Assembly: GCA_963728075.1 (NCBI GenBank) | Contig: CAVSIP010000005.1 | Coordinates: 248,001-312,000 of the forward strand | Direction: 5' to 3' | DNA: 64,000 nt | Origin: CAVSIP01 sp963728075 | GTDB taxonomy: Bacteria; Actinomycetota; Actinomycetes; JAFAQI01; DASSKL01 | Shown here: positions 50,803-59,323 of the stretch, in pieces | Numbering within the stretch: the stretch's first letter is position 1 | Layout: each line of letters opens with the position of its first letter | Notes under the pieces: model-generated | Seen by the model: only the letters and a program-made list of their open reading frames with translations | What the model was told of the DNA's origin: nothing | The model's database searches: none | Made by a program: the position numbers and the translations under genes

Positions 50803-53800
50803 TCAGGTGCGGCGGCGGCGGAGCCCGAGGCGAGCGGCACCGAGCACGGCCAGCAGGCCGAGCGCACCCAGCGCGGCGGGGCCGCGCTGGGTGTCGCCGC
50901 CCGCGACGCGGGCCCCCGCGAGGTCCGCGTCGAGCGTCGGGAGCGCCGCCGTCGCCGCGGTGGCGTGGCTCTTCGCCGCGCCGCCGCCCGCGGTGGCGCC
51001 GTACCCGTAGTCGAACTGCGCGCACCTGCTCGTCGTCCGGGTCCGTACGGTGGCCACCAGGTCGCTGGTGTCGGACACGGTGTCGTCGCCCTTCATGCCG
51101 ACGACCGACAGGGCGAGACAGCCGTAGTCGAACTCCCAGTTGCCGGACTTCGTCGACGGGTCGGTGTAGTTGTCGACCCAGCCGGTGTCCTTGAACTTCT
51201 CGCCCAGGTTGAACGTGGCGTCGTCGAGGTTCGGTGTGTCGTTGCCCGGCTCCGGCTTGGCGTCCAGCGGGCTCTGCGCCGGCGGGTCGTCGGTGCCGAC
51301 GTTGCCGTAACCGTGCGCCTCGTCGGTGTACTCGAGCAGCAGCCCGGGCTGGAACCCGATCGGGTCGCGGTCGTTCTGGCCGTGGCCGTCCTTGTCGAAC
51401 CCGGACCGGTCGCGCAGGGAGAGGTAGTACCCGTGGTCGAACGGCGCGGGCTTGCTGGCGTCGACGTAGAGCCAGCCGTCGGTGCACTGCGGTGCGACAC
51501 GGGTGGTGCCGCGGCAGCCGCCGTCGTACATGCGGGCATCGGTCGGGCCACCCGTCTTCTCCAGGTCGCTGCTCCAGATGACCTTGTCGCCGGCCCTCAC
51601 CTGCAGGTCGTCGACGAACCACCCCGGCCGGGCGAGGCCGGGGTCGGTGAAGTAGCTCAGCCGCACGACGCCGCCCTTGCCGGCCAGCGCCGAGATGTCG
51701 AAGCTGTCCGGCACGAACGTGAAGTCCGGGTAGTTGCCGACCGCGCGGTCGACGGTGGCCGTTCCCGCCTGCCACGACGCGCTCGTCCCGGTGAGCCCGT
51801 TGCCGTACTTCTGCTGGCACGCGGCACCGTTCGGGTTCTGCGTCGCCGGGGTCGTGTAGCCGTTGTCGGACGGGACCGAGGTGTAGCTGGTGAACGCGCC
51901 GTTGTCATCCGGCGTGGACACCAGCACGAAGCCGTAGTCGTAGTCCCACTCGATGTCCCACGCCGACTTCATCGACAACGTGACCTTCGTGCCGGCCGGG
52001 ACCTTCGTCAGCTCCGGCAGGTAGATGTCGAGGTTGTGACCCTTGCCGGGTGAGCAGCCGAAGTCGTTGCCCGACCCCGACCACCAGACGTGGCTGCCGG
52101 ACGCGCCCTGCTCCACCTTCTTCGGGTCGATGACCTGCCGGCCGGGCAGCTTGGCGGTGTAGACGGTCGCGTTGTGCACCGACGGGCCGTGCAGCGTGTA
52201 CGGCTTCCCGCCCGGCGTCTGCCAGTGGATGGTGTGGGTGTCGACCTTGGTGTCCCGCCAGTTCTGCAGGGTCGCCGAGCCGCGGGGCAGCTCCTGCGGG
52301 ACGACCCAGCCCCACTCCTGCAGCTGGAACGCCGAGACGTTCTGCGACTTGTCGGTCGCCATGAGGTTGAAGTCGCCGTAGGTGCTGCGGCTGCCGGTGG
52401 AGTAGTAGTCGGGTGCGCCGAGGGAGTGGCCGTACTCGTGGCTGATCACGCTGGCGTGCGCGATGGCCGACTCCGGGTTGACGTTGTACGGGCCGACCCG
52501 GACGAACACCTTGAGGTCGTCGCCCATGTTCTCGGTGGTCATCCGGGTCCGGCTCTGGTCGGCGTACCACATCGGCCGGCCCTCGAGGTCCTTGAGCTGG
52601 TCGTGGCTGATGTAGCCCGACAGGCCCGTGGCCGGGTCGCTGAACGTGTACTCGAGGCTCGAGGAGTGCGGCCACACGTTGTCGTACGGGGCCGTGCCCT
52701 CGGCCGCCGGGCACTGGTCCGGGTCCGTGGCGTCCCCGACCGCGCAGCCGATCCCCTGCGACACCCCGTTGCCGCCCAGGCCCGGGAAGATCACCTCGAA
52801 GAAGTCGACGACGCCGTCCTTGTCAGTGTCGAAGTCGCTGTAGTCGATGTCCGGGTCGGCCGCGGCCGCCGCGTCGTACGCCAGCTTCGCGGTCGGGCCG
52901 CAGCCGGAGTCGATCGCCTGCAGCTGTCCCACGCCGGTCTCGGCACCGACGATCGCCGACCCGTTGGCGTCGTCGCCGTAGTAGTCGAGCGTGCCCGGCA
53001 GCTGGTACCAGCCGTCGTGCACCCGCTCGGTGTAGAGGCCCGTCGGCGCGCCGGAGGACGGGTCGGCCACCGTGAACCCGTGGCAGGTGTTCATCGTCGC
53101 CGGGTTCAGCGTCGAGAACGTCAGATGGTCGGAGGCCTTGACGGGCGCCGTCGCGACGCCGACCGACGGGATCGTCGCGTGCGGGAACAGCTGGCCCAGC
53201 GACATCTCCTGGTACAGGTTGAACGTCGAGCCCTTGTTCACCGCGGCGTTGATGACGTTGTCGACGCGCGCGGACGACGACGCTCCGGCGGCCCGGCCGC
53301 GGCCGTGCTTGACGTCGAAGTAGTCGACGGGCACCACCGGGAACGGCCGGTCGCCGTACCGAGCGGTGTCGAACGAGCTGTCCGGCGGGATCACCTTCGG
53401 CCCGTGGCTGGTCGAGCGGTCGACCAGGTTGCCGTGGCGCAGCTCGGCGGTCGTCGACAGGTTCTTCCAGACCACGGTCGGGTCGGCCGTCAGCGCATCC
53501 GCCCGCCCCTCGCCGACCAGGGTCAGCACGGCCGGCTCGGTGGCACTGCCGGCGGGGACGTCGGCGATACGCCAGGTGATCACGTCGGAGTGCAGCTGCA
53601 CGCTGCCGGTCCGCGACCGGGCGGCGGTGAACGCCATGCCGTCGACGGCCGGGATCGTCACCCGGACGGCGTGCACGGGCTTGTTCCGGTAGTTCCGCAC
53701 GAACACCCGGAACGGGTAGACCTCTCCCGGCTTGACCCAGCCGACCGAGGAGATGAACGCGTTCTCCAGCTGCAGCCCCGCCGGCGGCTTGACGACGGTG

Positions 53801-54273
53801 ACCGGCGCCGCACCAGCCGTCGCCGCGCTGCGGTTGACCGCGCGCACGTCCGTGGCCACCACCGCGAGCACCTGCCGGTAGCCACCTGACGCGGTCGGGG
53901 TCACCCCGGACGTCGCCGACGCCGGCACGGTCGCGGAGAACCGTCCGTCGGGCCCGGTCGTCACCCGGCCGGCGGGCCGGTCGAGCGTGCCGTCGGCGTC
54001 ACGTACCCGCAGGCTGAACGTGCCGGGGACCGCCCGGCCGAGCACGCCGGTACGGGCGTCGCGCAGCCGGAGCGCACCGGTCACGGAGACGGCGGTGCCG
54101 GGTGCGATGCCACCGGCGGGCACGTCGGTCGCGAGGCTCACAGCGAGGGCGGGGACGCCGGCGGCGACGGGAGCGGCGGGCGCGGGGCGCTCGCCCGCGT
54201 TGGCGGCGGCGCCGGCGACGACCACGGCCGCCGCGGTGGCGGCGACGACGGTCCGGACCGGTCGACTCGGCAT
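50803..54273 (-). CDS. Secreted M6-family (immune inhibitor A-like) metalloprotease
   Basis: 1156 aa from the ATG at 54273 with AAGGAGA 5 nt upstream. Signal peptide TVVAATAAAVVVAGAAANA near residues 8-27. An N-terminal carbohydrate- or Ig-like region (~30-330) precedes the catalytic domain with the zinc site SHEYGHSLGAPDYYST (HExxH) at about residue 600, as in InhA/M6 peptidases, and a large beta-rich C-terminal part. A C-terminal hydrophobic segment followed by LRRRRT anchors it to the membrane. It likely degrades extracellular proteins. No LPXTG motif is seen. Confidence 0.85.
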   Translation of the reverse strand: MPSRPVRTVVAATAAAVVVAGAAANAGERPAPAAPVAAGVPALAVSLATDVPAGGIAPGTAVSVTGALRLRDARTGVLGRAVPGTFSLRVRDADGTLDRPAGRVTTGPDGRFSATVPASATSGVTPTASGGYRQVLAVVATDVRAVNRSAATAGAAPVTVVKPPAGLQLENAFISSVGWVKPGEVYPFRVFVRNYRNKPVHAVRVTIPAVDGMAFTAARSRTGSVQLHSDVITWRIADVPAGSATEPAVLTLVGEGRADALTADPTVVWKNLSTTAELRHGNLVDRSTSHGPKVIPPDSSFDTARYGDRPFPVVPVDYFDVKHGRGRAAGASSSARVDNVINAAVNKGSTFNLYQEMSLGQLFPHATIPSVGVATAPVKASDHLTFSTLNPATMNTCHGFTVADPSSGAPTGLYTERVHDGWYQLPGTLDYYGDDANGSAIVGAETGVGQLQAIDSGCGPTAKLAYDAAAAADPDIDYSDFDTDKDGVVDFFEVIFPGLGGNGVSQGIGCAVGDATDPDQCPAAEGTAPYDNVWPHSSSLEYTFSDPATGLSGYISHDQLKDLEGRPMWYADQSRTRMTTENMGDDLKVFVRVGPYNVNPESAIAHASVISHEYGHSLGAPDYYSTGSRSTYGDFNLMATDKSQNVSAFQLQEWGWVVPQELPRGSATLQNWRDTKVDTHTIHWQTPGGKPYTLHGPSVHNATVYTAKLPGRQVIDPKKVEQGASGSHVWWSGSGNDFGCSPGKGHNLDIYLPELTKVPAGTKVTLSMKSAWDIEWDYDYGFVLVSTPDDNGAFTSYTSVPSDNGYTTPATQNPNGAACQQKYGNGLTGTSASWQAGTATVDRAVGNYPDFTFVPDSFDISALAGKGGVVRLSYFTDPGLARPGWFVDDLQVRAGDKVIWSSDLEKTGGPTDARMYDGGCRGTTRVAPQCTDGWLYVDASKPAPFDHGYYLSLRDRSGFDKDGHGQNDRDPIGFQPGLLLEYTDEAHGYGNVGTDDPPAQSPLDAKPEPGNDTPNLDDATFNLGEKFKDTGWVDNYTDPSTKSGNWEFDYGCLALSVVGMKGDDTVSDTSDLVATVRTRTTSRCAQFDYGYGATAGGGAAKSHATAATAALPTLDADLAGARVAGGDTQRGPAALGALGLLAVLGAARLGLRRRRT

Positions 54274-54442
54274 GGGTTCTCCTTGGCCGGGTAGAGGACG
54301 TGCAGGAAGGTTCGCCGCCCAGACGCCGTCTCCTCCCGATGTGTGAGTGGGGGGTCTTGCGGGGTAACGTCGGAAACCGGACCTGGCGCGGCCGAGCACA
54401 GAGCCGCCGACCGACCAACACGCGTGTGAGACAGGAGGCGGG

Positions 54443-54864
54443 ATGACGGAGTCGAGCGCGGCGCACGCCACTGCGTCGCCGCGTGACGTCGTCACCATCA
54501 AGCTGCCGGCCGCGGGCGCCTACCTGTCGGTGCTGCGGACGGCGACCGCCGGTCTGGCGGCACGGCTCGACTTCACCCTCGACGAGATCGAGGACCTGCG
54601 GATCGCCGTCGACGAGGCCTGCGCGATGCTGCTGGCCCAGGCGGTTCCGGGCGCCGACCTCGAGTGCGCGTTCGAGCCTGGACGAGGGCAGCATGCGGGT
54701 CGCGGTGAGCGTGCTCACGGTCGACGGCCAGGAGCCCTCGCGGGACACCTTCGCCTGGACCGTCCTCTCCGCGCTCGCCGGCGAGGTCGACAGCGCCGCC
54801 GACGTCGACAACCGGGTGACGATCGCGCTCGTCAAGCGGCGGACCACAGGCGGGGCGCCGGTGA
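54443..54864 (+). CDS. RsbW-like anti-sigma factor (serine kinase type), one frameshift
   Basis: ATG at 54443 with AGGAGGCGGG upstream. The GHKL-ATPase fold of RsbW/SpoIIAB is visible: TIKLPAAGAYLSVLRTATAGLAARLDFTLDEIEDLRIAVDEACAMLL. After LECAFE the frame shifts by one extra C near 54,677 and continues as LDEGSMRVAVSVLTVDGQ...DTFAWTVLSALAGEVDSA. The real stop is probably the TGA overlapping the sigma start (GTGA at 54861), which needs one more indel. It binds and inactivates the sigma factor encoded next, and is freed by an anti-anti-sigma factor elsewhere. Confidence 0.78.
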
Positions 54865-55689
54865 GCGCCGTGGCCGAGGCCCGAGGCCGCCAAGGCGGCA
54901 GGCACCGAGGACACCAAGGCCCGCGACCGCAGCCACGACCGGGCCCGGGCCCGGGAGCTGTTCGCGCAGCTGGCCGAGCTGCCCGAGGACAGCCCCGAGC
55001 GCAACCGCGTCCGCGACGAGCTGGTCGAGATGCACCTGCCGCTGGTCGAGTACCTCGCCCGCCGGTTCCGCAACCGCGGCGAGCCGCTCGACGACCTCGT
55101 CCAGGTCGCCACGATCGGCCTGATCAAGTCGGTCGACCGGTTCGACCTCGAACGCGGCGTGGAGTTCTCGACCTACGCGACGCCGACCATCGTCGGCGAG
55201 ATCAAGCGCCACTTCCGCGACAAGGGCTGGGCGATCCGGGTCCCGCGCCGCCTCCAGGAGCTCAAGCTCCCGCTGACCAAGGCGACGAGCGAGCTGTCGC
55301 AGAAGAACGGCCGCTCCCCCACGGTCGCCGAGCTGGCCGAGCACCTGGAGATGAGCGAGGAGGAGGTCCTCGAGGGCCTGGAGTCGGCGAACGCCTACTC
55401 CGCGGTCTCGCTCGACGCCCCGGACGGCGGCGACGACGACTCCCCGGCCGTCGCCGACTCCCTCGGCGTCGTCGACGAGTCGCTCGAGGGCGTGGAGTAC
55501 CGCGAGTCGCTCAAGCCGCTGCTGGAGCAGCTGCCGGCGCGGGAGAAGAAGATCCTGCTGCTGCGCTTCTTCGGCAACATGACGCAGTCCCAGATCGCCG
55601 CCGAGCTCGGCATCTCGCAGATGCACGTGTCCCGGCTGCTGGCCCGCACGCTCGCCCAGCTGCGCGAAGGGCTGCTCGTCGAGGAGTAG
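54861..55689 (+). CDS. SigB/SigF-family RNA polymerase sigma factor
   Basis: About 275 aa. I set the start at the GTG at 54861 (VSAVAEA), which needs a one-base correction near 54,880 to join EAAKAAGTEDTKARDRSHDRARARELFAQLAELP; an internal ATG at 55030 would cut off region 1.2. Region 2 is intact (LPLVEYLARRFRNRGEPLDDLVQVATIGLIKSVDRFDLERGVEFSTYATPTIVGEIKRHFRDKG), as are regions 3 and 4 (LQELKLPLTKAT, TQSQIAAELGISQMHVSRLLARTL). This is the general stress/development sigma type of actinobacteria and is coupled to its anti-sigma factor. Confidence 0.88.
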
Positions 55690-55693
55690 CGGC

Positions 55694-56091
55694 CTACTGC
55701 GGGGCGCGGAAGTCGTACGGCGCACGCGACGCTGCGGGCAGCAGCACCAGCGCGAGCACCGCGACCGCCGGGACGAGCACGCCCGCCGCCCACAGCGGGT
55801 GGCCGGTGCCCGCCAGGTTGTACCCGACCGGCACGGCCAGGAGCTGCGAGAGCACGACCGGCGACCGGGGCCAGCGGCGTAGCCGCAGGAACGCCCACGC
55901 GGCCGCCGCAGCAGCACCGCGCCGCCGAGCGCGAGCGCCGCGGAGAACTCGGCCACCCCCACGCTGGAGGTCTCCCGAGCGAGCGGCGCCAGGGCCAGGT
56001 ACACGGCACCTGCCGCCAGCGCGACGGCCTCCCCGCCCAGCACGACGGCGGCGGCACGCAGCGTCCATGGAGCGTCCTCGGGGATCCGCAC
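55694..56091 (-). CDS. Small multi-pass membrane protein, one frameshift
   Basis: About 131 codons, convergent with the sigma gene. Start ATG at 56091 (MRIPEDAPWTLRAAAVVLGGEAVALAAGAVYLALAPLA). The frame changes near 55,910 in a run of GCG repeats and continues as AFLRLRRWPRSPVVLSQLLAVPVGYNLAGTGHPLWAAGVLVPAVAVLALVLLPAASRAPYDF. Four predicted membrane segments. It resembles membrane proteins often found next to SigF-type loci. Function unknown. A single-base error is likely. Confidence 0.65.
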
Positions 56092-56110
56092 GACCCGAGG
56101 CTAGCCCGGC

Positions 56111-56116
56111 TACAGT
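56111..56116 (+). promoter_or_regulatory. -10 hexamer TACAGT, probable leaderless start for the diacylglycerol-kinase-like gene
   Basis: TACAGT ends 7 nt before the ATG at 56124, with no Shine-Dalgarno between. Confidence 0.45.
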
Positions 56117-56123
56117 GCGCTGC

Positions 56124-57050
56124 ATGCGCGCGCTGCTGGTCGTCAACCCCAAGGCGACGGCCACGACAGCGCGGGCGCGGGACGTGCTCTCCCGGGCCCT
56201 CGCCAGCGACCTCAAGCTCGACGTCGTCGAGACCACCCATCGCGGCCACGCGATCGAGCTCGCCCGCGAGGCCGTCGCCGACGGCATCGACGTGCTCGTC
56301 GCCCTGGGCGGCGACGGCACCGTCAACGAGGTCGTCAACGGGCTGCTGGCCGAGGGGCCGAGCCCGGACCTGCCGCTCCTGGCGGTGGTGCCCGGCGGCA
56401 GCACCAACGTCTTCACCCGCGCGCTCGGCATCTCGCGCGACCCGGTCGAGGCGACCAGCGAGCTGCTCGACGCGCTGCGGGCCGGCCGCACCCGCCGGGT
56501 GGGCCTCGGGCGCGCCGACGACCGCTGGTTCACCTTCACCGCGGGGCTCGGCCTCGACGCCCAGGCCGTCCGGGCCATCGACCTCAGACGGGCCGGCGGC
56601 CGCGCGCTCACCCCCACCATGTTCGTGTGGGCCGCCATCCGCGAGTACCTCACACACACCGACCGCCGGCAGCCGCTGATCCGGCTGGAGCGCCCCGGCG
56701 AGGACCCGGTCGACGGGCTGTTCCTCGGCATCGTGACGAACACCGCGCCGTGGACGTACTTCTTCGATCGGCCGGTGCACGTCACCCCGGACGCGAGCTG
56801 GGAGGGCGGGCTGGACCTGCTCGCCATGCGCCGCATCGGGGCCCTCGCGACCGGCCGGGCCGCTCTCGGCATGCTGTCCAGCCGGCGGCCTGGCCCGCGC
56901 GGGCGGGCCGTCCTGCAGCTGCACGACGTGTCGGAGTTCCGCCTCGCGGCGGCCCGGCCGCTGGCGTTCCAGATCGACGGGGAGTACCTCGGCGAGCGCG
57001 AGACGGTGCGGTTCACGGCCGCCAGAAACATCCTGCGCGTCGCCGTGTGA
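56124..57050 (+). CDS. Diacylglycerol kinase family (DagK/YegS-like) lipid kinase
   Basis: 308 aa. The catalytic domain has VVNPKAT at the start, the nucleotide-binding GGDGTVNEVVNGLL at 62-75, and VPGGSTNVFTRALG; the C-terminal beta domain includes FTFTAGLGLDAQAVRAID and FQIDGEYLGERETVRF. It probably phosphorylates diacylglycerol or a related lipid at the membrane. Its place between the sigF locus and a whiB gene is common in actinobacteria. Confidence 0.88.
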   Translation: MRALLVVNPKATATTARARDVLSRALASDLKLDVVETTHRGHAIELAREAVADGIDVLVALGGDGTVNEVVNGLLAEGPSPDLPLLAVVPGGSTNVFTRALGISRDPVEATSELLDALRAGRTRRVGLGRADDRWFTFTAGLGLDAQAVRAIDLRRAGGRALTPTMFVWAAIREYLTHTDRRQPLIRLERPGEDPVDGLFLGIVTNTAPWTYFFDRPVHVTPDASWEGGLDLLAMRRIGALATGRAALGMLSSRRPGPRGRAVLQLHDVSEFRLAAARPLAFQIDGEYLGERETVRFTAARNILRVAV

Positions 57051-57062
57051 CCAAAGGCACAC

Positions 57063-57117
57063 ACGGGTAGGGCGAAAGCCATGCCGAGTGCCTTGCCGGC
57101 GGCTGTTACCTACCCGT
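57063..57117 (+). repeat. Inverted repeat (9-bp arms) after the diacylglycerol-kinase gene
   Basis: ACGGGTAGG (57063-57071) pairs with CCTACCCGT (57109-57117) across a 37-nt loop. It could be a terminator for the kinase gene, or operator half-sites ahead of whiB. Confidence 0.5.
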
Positions 57118-57138
57118 AAGTTCGTGGTGTCGCAGGGC

Positions 57139-57167
57139 TGGACGCGCGACCCCACAGCGCATAGCGT
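57139..57167 (+). promoter_or_regulatory. Promoter TGGACG-N17-TAGCGT upstream of whiB
   Basis: -35 TGGACG (57139-57144) and -10 TAGCGT (57162-57167) with a 17-bp spacer. It leaves a ~170-nt leader before the whiB ATG, whose function is not evident. TAGCGT is a common actinobacterial -10. Confidence 0.45.
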
Positions 57168-57345
57168 GACCCGACGTCTCGTGAGTCGTTGCACGGACCA
57201 GGGATGCGCACGCGCTCGTGAAAAACTTCACAAAGCGTGCACGTGAGCTGGGAGTACACCGAAAGCGGCGGGCGCCTCGACACCTGCCGGTGCACGACAA
57301 GAGGTCCCAACCGGGCCTCTTCGGACGACCGAGGAGTGGAACGGA

Positions 57346-57594
57346 ATGGACTGGCGCCACCAGGCTGCCTGCCTCGACGAGGACCCCGAGCTGTTCTTCC
57401 CCATCGGCAACACCGGGCCTGCCCTGCTGCAGGTCGAGGAGGCCAAGACGGTGTGCCGTCGCTGCACCGTGACGGACGCCTGCCTGCAGTGGGCGTTCGA
57501 GACGGGTCAGGACGCCGGCGTGTGGGGTGGCCTGTCCGAGGACGAGCGCCGCGCCGCGAAGCGGCGGACGCGCTCCACCGTACGTACGGCCTGA
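57346..57594 (+). CDS. WhiB-family iron-sulfur transcription factor (WhiB1 type)
   Basis: 82 aa from ATG. It has the four invariant cysteines Cys9, Cys37, Cys40 and Cys46 that bind a [4Fe-4S] cluster, the GVWGG turn (58-62) and the basic C-terminus ERRAAKRRTRS that contacts DNA. Length and C-terminal pattern match WhiB1/WblE. WhiB1 responds to nitric oxide and binds domain 4 of the primary sigma factor. It is followed by a small membrane protein and the convergent PdtaS kinase, a conserved neighbourhood. Confidence 0.92.
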   Translation: MDWRHQAACLDEDPELFFPIGNTGPALLQVEEAKTVCRRCTVTDACLQWAFETGQDAGVWGGLSEDERRAAKRRTRSTVRTA

Positions 57595-57618
57595 CAGGCT
57601 TCGTCGCCGGACTGCGGC

Positions 57619-57810
57619 ATGCCCGAGCGCTACGTCCGTCCCCCGCTCGTGGGGAACGAGCCACGCTCGGAGCAGGCCGCGGTCTGGCGTTTCCGCCTTC
57701 TGCTCCTGCTCCTCCTCGGCGCCCTCGTGGTGGGTGCCGTCCTGCTGATCCTCGCCCTCACGCCGGGCGGTGAGGGCACGCCGGGCCTGAACGCCCTCAC
57801 CGGGTCCTAG
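57619..57810 (+). CDS. Small single-pass membrane protein
   Basis: 63 aa. Soluble N-terminus (MPERYVRPPLVGNEPRSEQ), one strong transmembrane helix (LLLLLLLGALVVGAVLLILAL) and a short Gly-rich tail. It starts 24 nt after whiB. It has no known function. Its TAG stop overlaps the minus-strand stop of the kinase gene within the palindrome CTAG. Confidence 0.6.
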   Translation: MPERYVRPPLVGNEPRSEQAAVWRFRLLLLLLLGALVVGAVLLILALTPGGEGTPGLNALTGS

Positions 57811-59291
57811 ACCGCACCCTCGGCCGCCGCTGCATCCGGTTCGGGCAGCGGCACGTCGACCCGGGCAACGGTCCCCCCACCGGGTCGACCCGCCAGGGAG
57901 ATGACGCCGCCGAGCTCGCCCTCGACCAGCGTGCGCACGATCTGCAGGCCCAGCCGGTCGGAGTCCTCCAGCCGGAACCCGGCCGGCAGTCCGGCCCCGT
58001 CGTCGGTCACCTCGACCGCGAGCCGGCCGTCATCCCGGCCGGCATGCACCGCCACGGCGCCGCCCGTGCCGCGGAAGGCGTGCTCGACCGCGTTCTGGAC
58101 GAGCTCGGTGAGCACCATCGCCAGGGGCGTGGCAACCTCGGCCGGCAGCACCCCGAACGAGCCCTCCCGCCGGGCGGCCACCCGACGGTCGCCGGGTGAC
58201 ATCTCCGCCACCATGGCGACGATGCGGTCCGCGATCCCGTCGAACTGCACCGCTTCCTCGATCGTCAGCGACAGGGTCTCGTGGACGAGCGCGATGGAGC
58301 TGACCCGGCGCACGGACTCCTCCAGCGCCGTGCGCGCCTCCGCCGAGGACAGCCGCCGCGACTGCAGCCGCAGCAGCGCGGCCACGGTCTGCAGGTTGTT
58401 CTTCACCCGGTGGTGGATCTCGCGGATGGTGGCGTCCTTGCTCAGCAGCTGCCGGTCGAGGCGGCGCAGCTCGGTGACGTCGTGGACCAGCACCACCGCG
58501 CCCACGCGGCGCCCGCCCGGGTTCAGCGGGATGGCGCGCAGCTGGACCACGGCGTTGGGCACCTCGAGCTCACGCGTACCGGCGAGCCGACCGGTCGCGA
58601 CCGCCCAGACAGGCTCCTCCCGCGGCCCGTGGGCCGGGACCAGCTCGGCGGTCACCCGGGCGAGCCGCTCCCCGATCAGGTCGCCGGTGAGGCCCAGCCG
58701 CCGGTACGCCGACAGCGCGTTGGGGCTGGCGTACGTCGCCACGCCCTCGATGTCGAGCCGGATGAGCCCGTCGCCGACGCGGGGACCGGTGTCGTCGGAC
58801 ATCACCGCCGACTCCGGGAACGGGAAGCGCCCCTCCGCGAGCATCTGGGCCAGGTCGGACGCGGTCTCGAGGTAGGTGTTCTCCAGCTGGCTCGGCGTCC
58901 GGGTCGCCGCGAGGTTGGTGTCGCGGGCGACGACCGCGATCAGCCGGTCGCGGAACCGTACCGGGATGGACTCCTCCCGTACCGGCAGCTCGCCCACCCA
59001 CACCGGCTCGCCCTCGCGGACGATGCGGCCCTCCTCGATCGCGACCACGAGCTGGGGGCGGCGCGTCGCCGGGAGCACCCGCCCCACCTTGTCGTCGTGG
59101 TACGCGGTGGGCCCGGTGGTGGGGCGCATCTGCGCCACGGCCACGAACCCGTCCCCCGCCGACGTCGGCACCCACAGCACCAGATCGGCGAAGGACAGGT
59201 CGGCCAGCAGCTGCCACTCGCCCACCAGCCGGTGCAGCCAGTCCAGCTCGGCGGCGCCCAGCGACGTGTGCGACCGGACGAGGTCACCCAT
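57807..59291 (-). CDS. PdtaS-like sensor histidine kinase (GAF-PAS-HisKA_2-HATPase)
   Basis: 494 aa from the ATG at 59291. N-terminal GAF-like domain (~15-150) and PAS domain (~170-285: RLDIEGVATYASPNALSAYRRLGLTG), then a HisKA_2 dimerisation region with EIHHRVKNNLQTVAALLRLQSRR (phospho-accepting His) and a HATPase_c domain (LVQNAVEHAFRG, DDGAGLPAGF, RLGLQIVRTLV). It is soluble, as is PdtaS, the partner of the RNA-binding response regulator PdtaR. The pdtaR gene is not in the window. Confidence 0.92.
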   Translation of the reverse strand: MGDLVRSHTSLGAAELDWLHRLVGEWQLLADLSFADLVLWVPTSAGDGFVAVAQMRPTTGPTAYHDDKVGRVLPATRRPQLVVAIEEGRIVREGEPVWVGELPVREESIPVRFRDRLIAVVARDTNLAATRTPSQLENTYLETASDLAQMLAEGRFPFPESAVMSDDTGPRVGDGLIRLDIEGVATYASPNALSAYRRLGLTGDLIGERLARVTAELVPAHGPREEPVWAVATGRLAGTRELEVPNAVVQLRAIPLNPGGRRVGAVVLVHDVTELRRLDRQLLSKDATIREIHHRVKNNLQTVAALLRLQSRRLSSAEARTALEESVRRVSSIALVHETLSLTIEEAVQFDGIADRIVAMVAEMSPGDRRVAARREGSFGVLPAEVATPLAMVLTELVQNAVEHAFRGTGGAVAVHAGRDDGRLAVEVTDDGAGLPAGFRLEDSDRLGLQIVRTLVEGELGGVISLAGRPGGGTVARVDVPLPEPDAAAAEGAV

Positions 59292-59311
59292 GCTCCCCAC
59301 GCCTCCGAGCG

Positions 59312-59317
59312 TAGGGT
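59312..59317 (+). promoter_or_regulatory. -10 hexamer TAGGGT, probable leaderless start for the TPP-enzyme gene
   Basis: TAGGGT ends 6 nt before the ATG at 59324 in the gap between two divergent genes. No Shine-Dalgarno is present. Confidence 0.5.
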
Positions 59318-59323
59318 CCAGCC

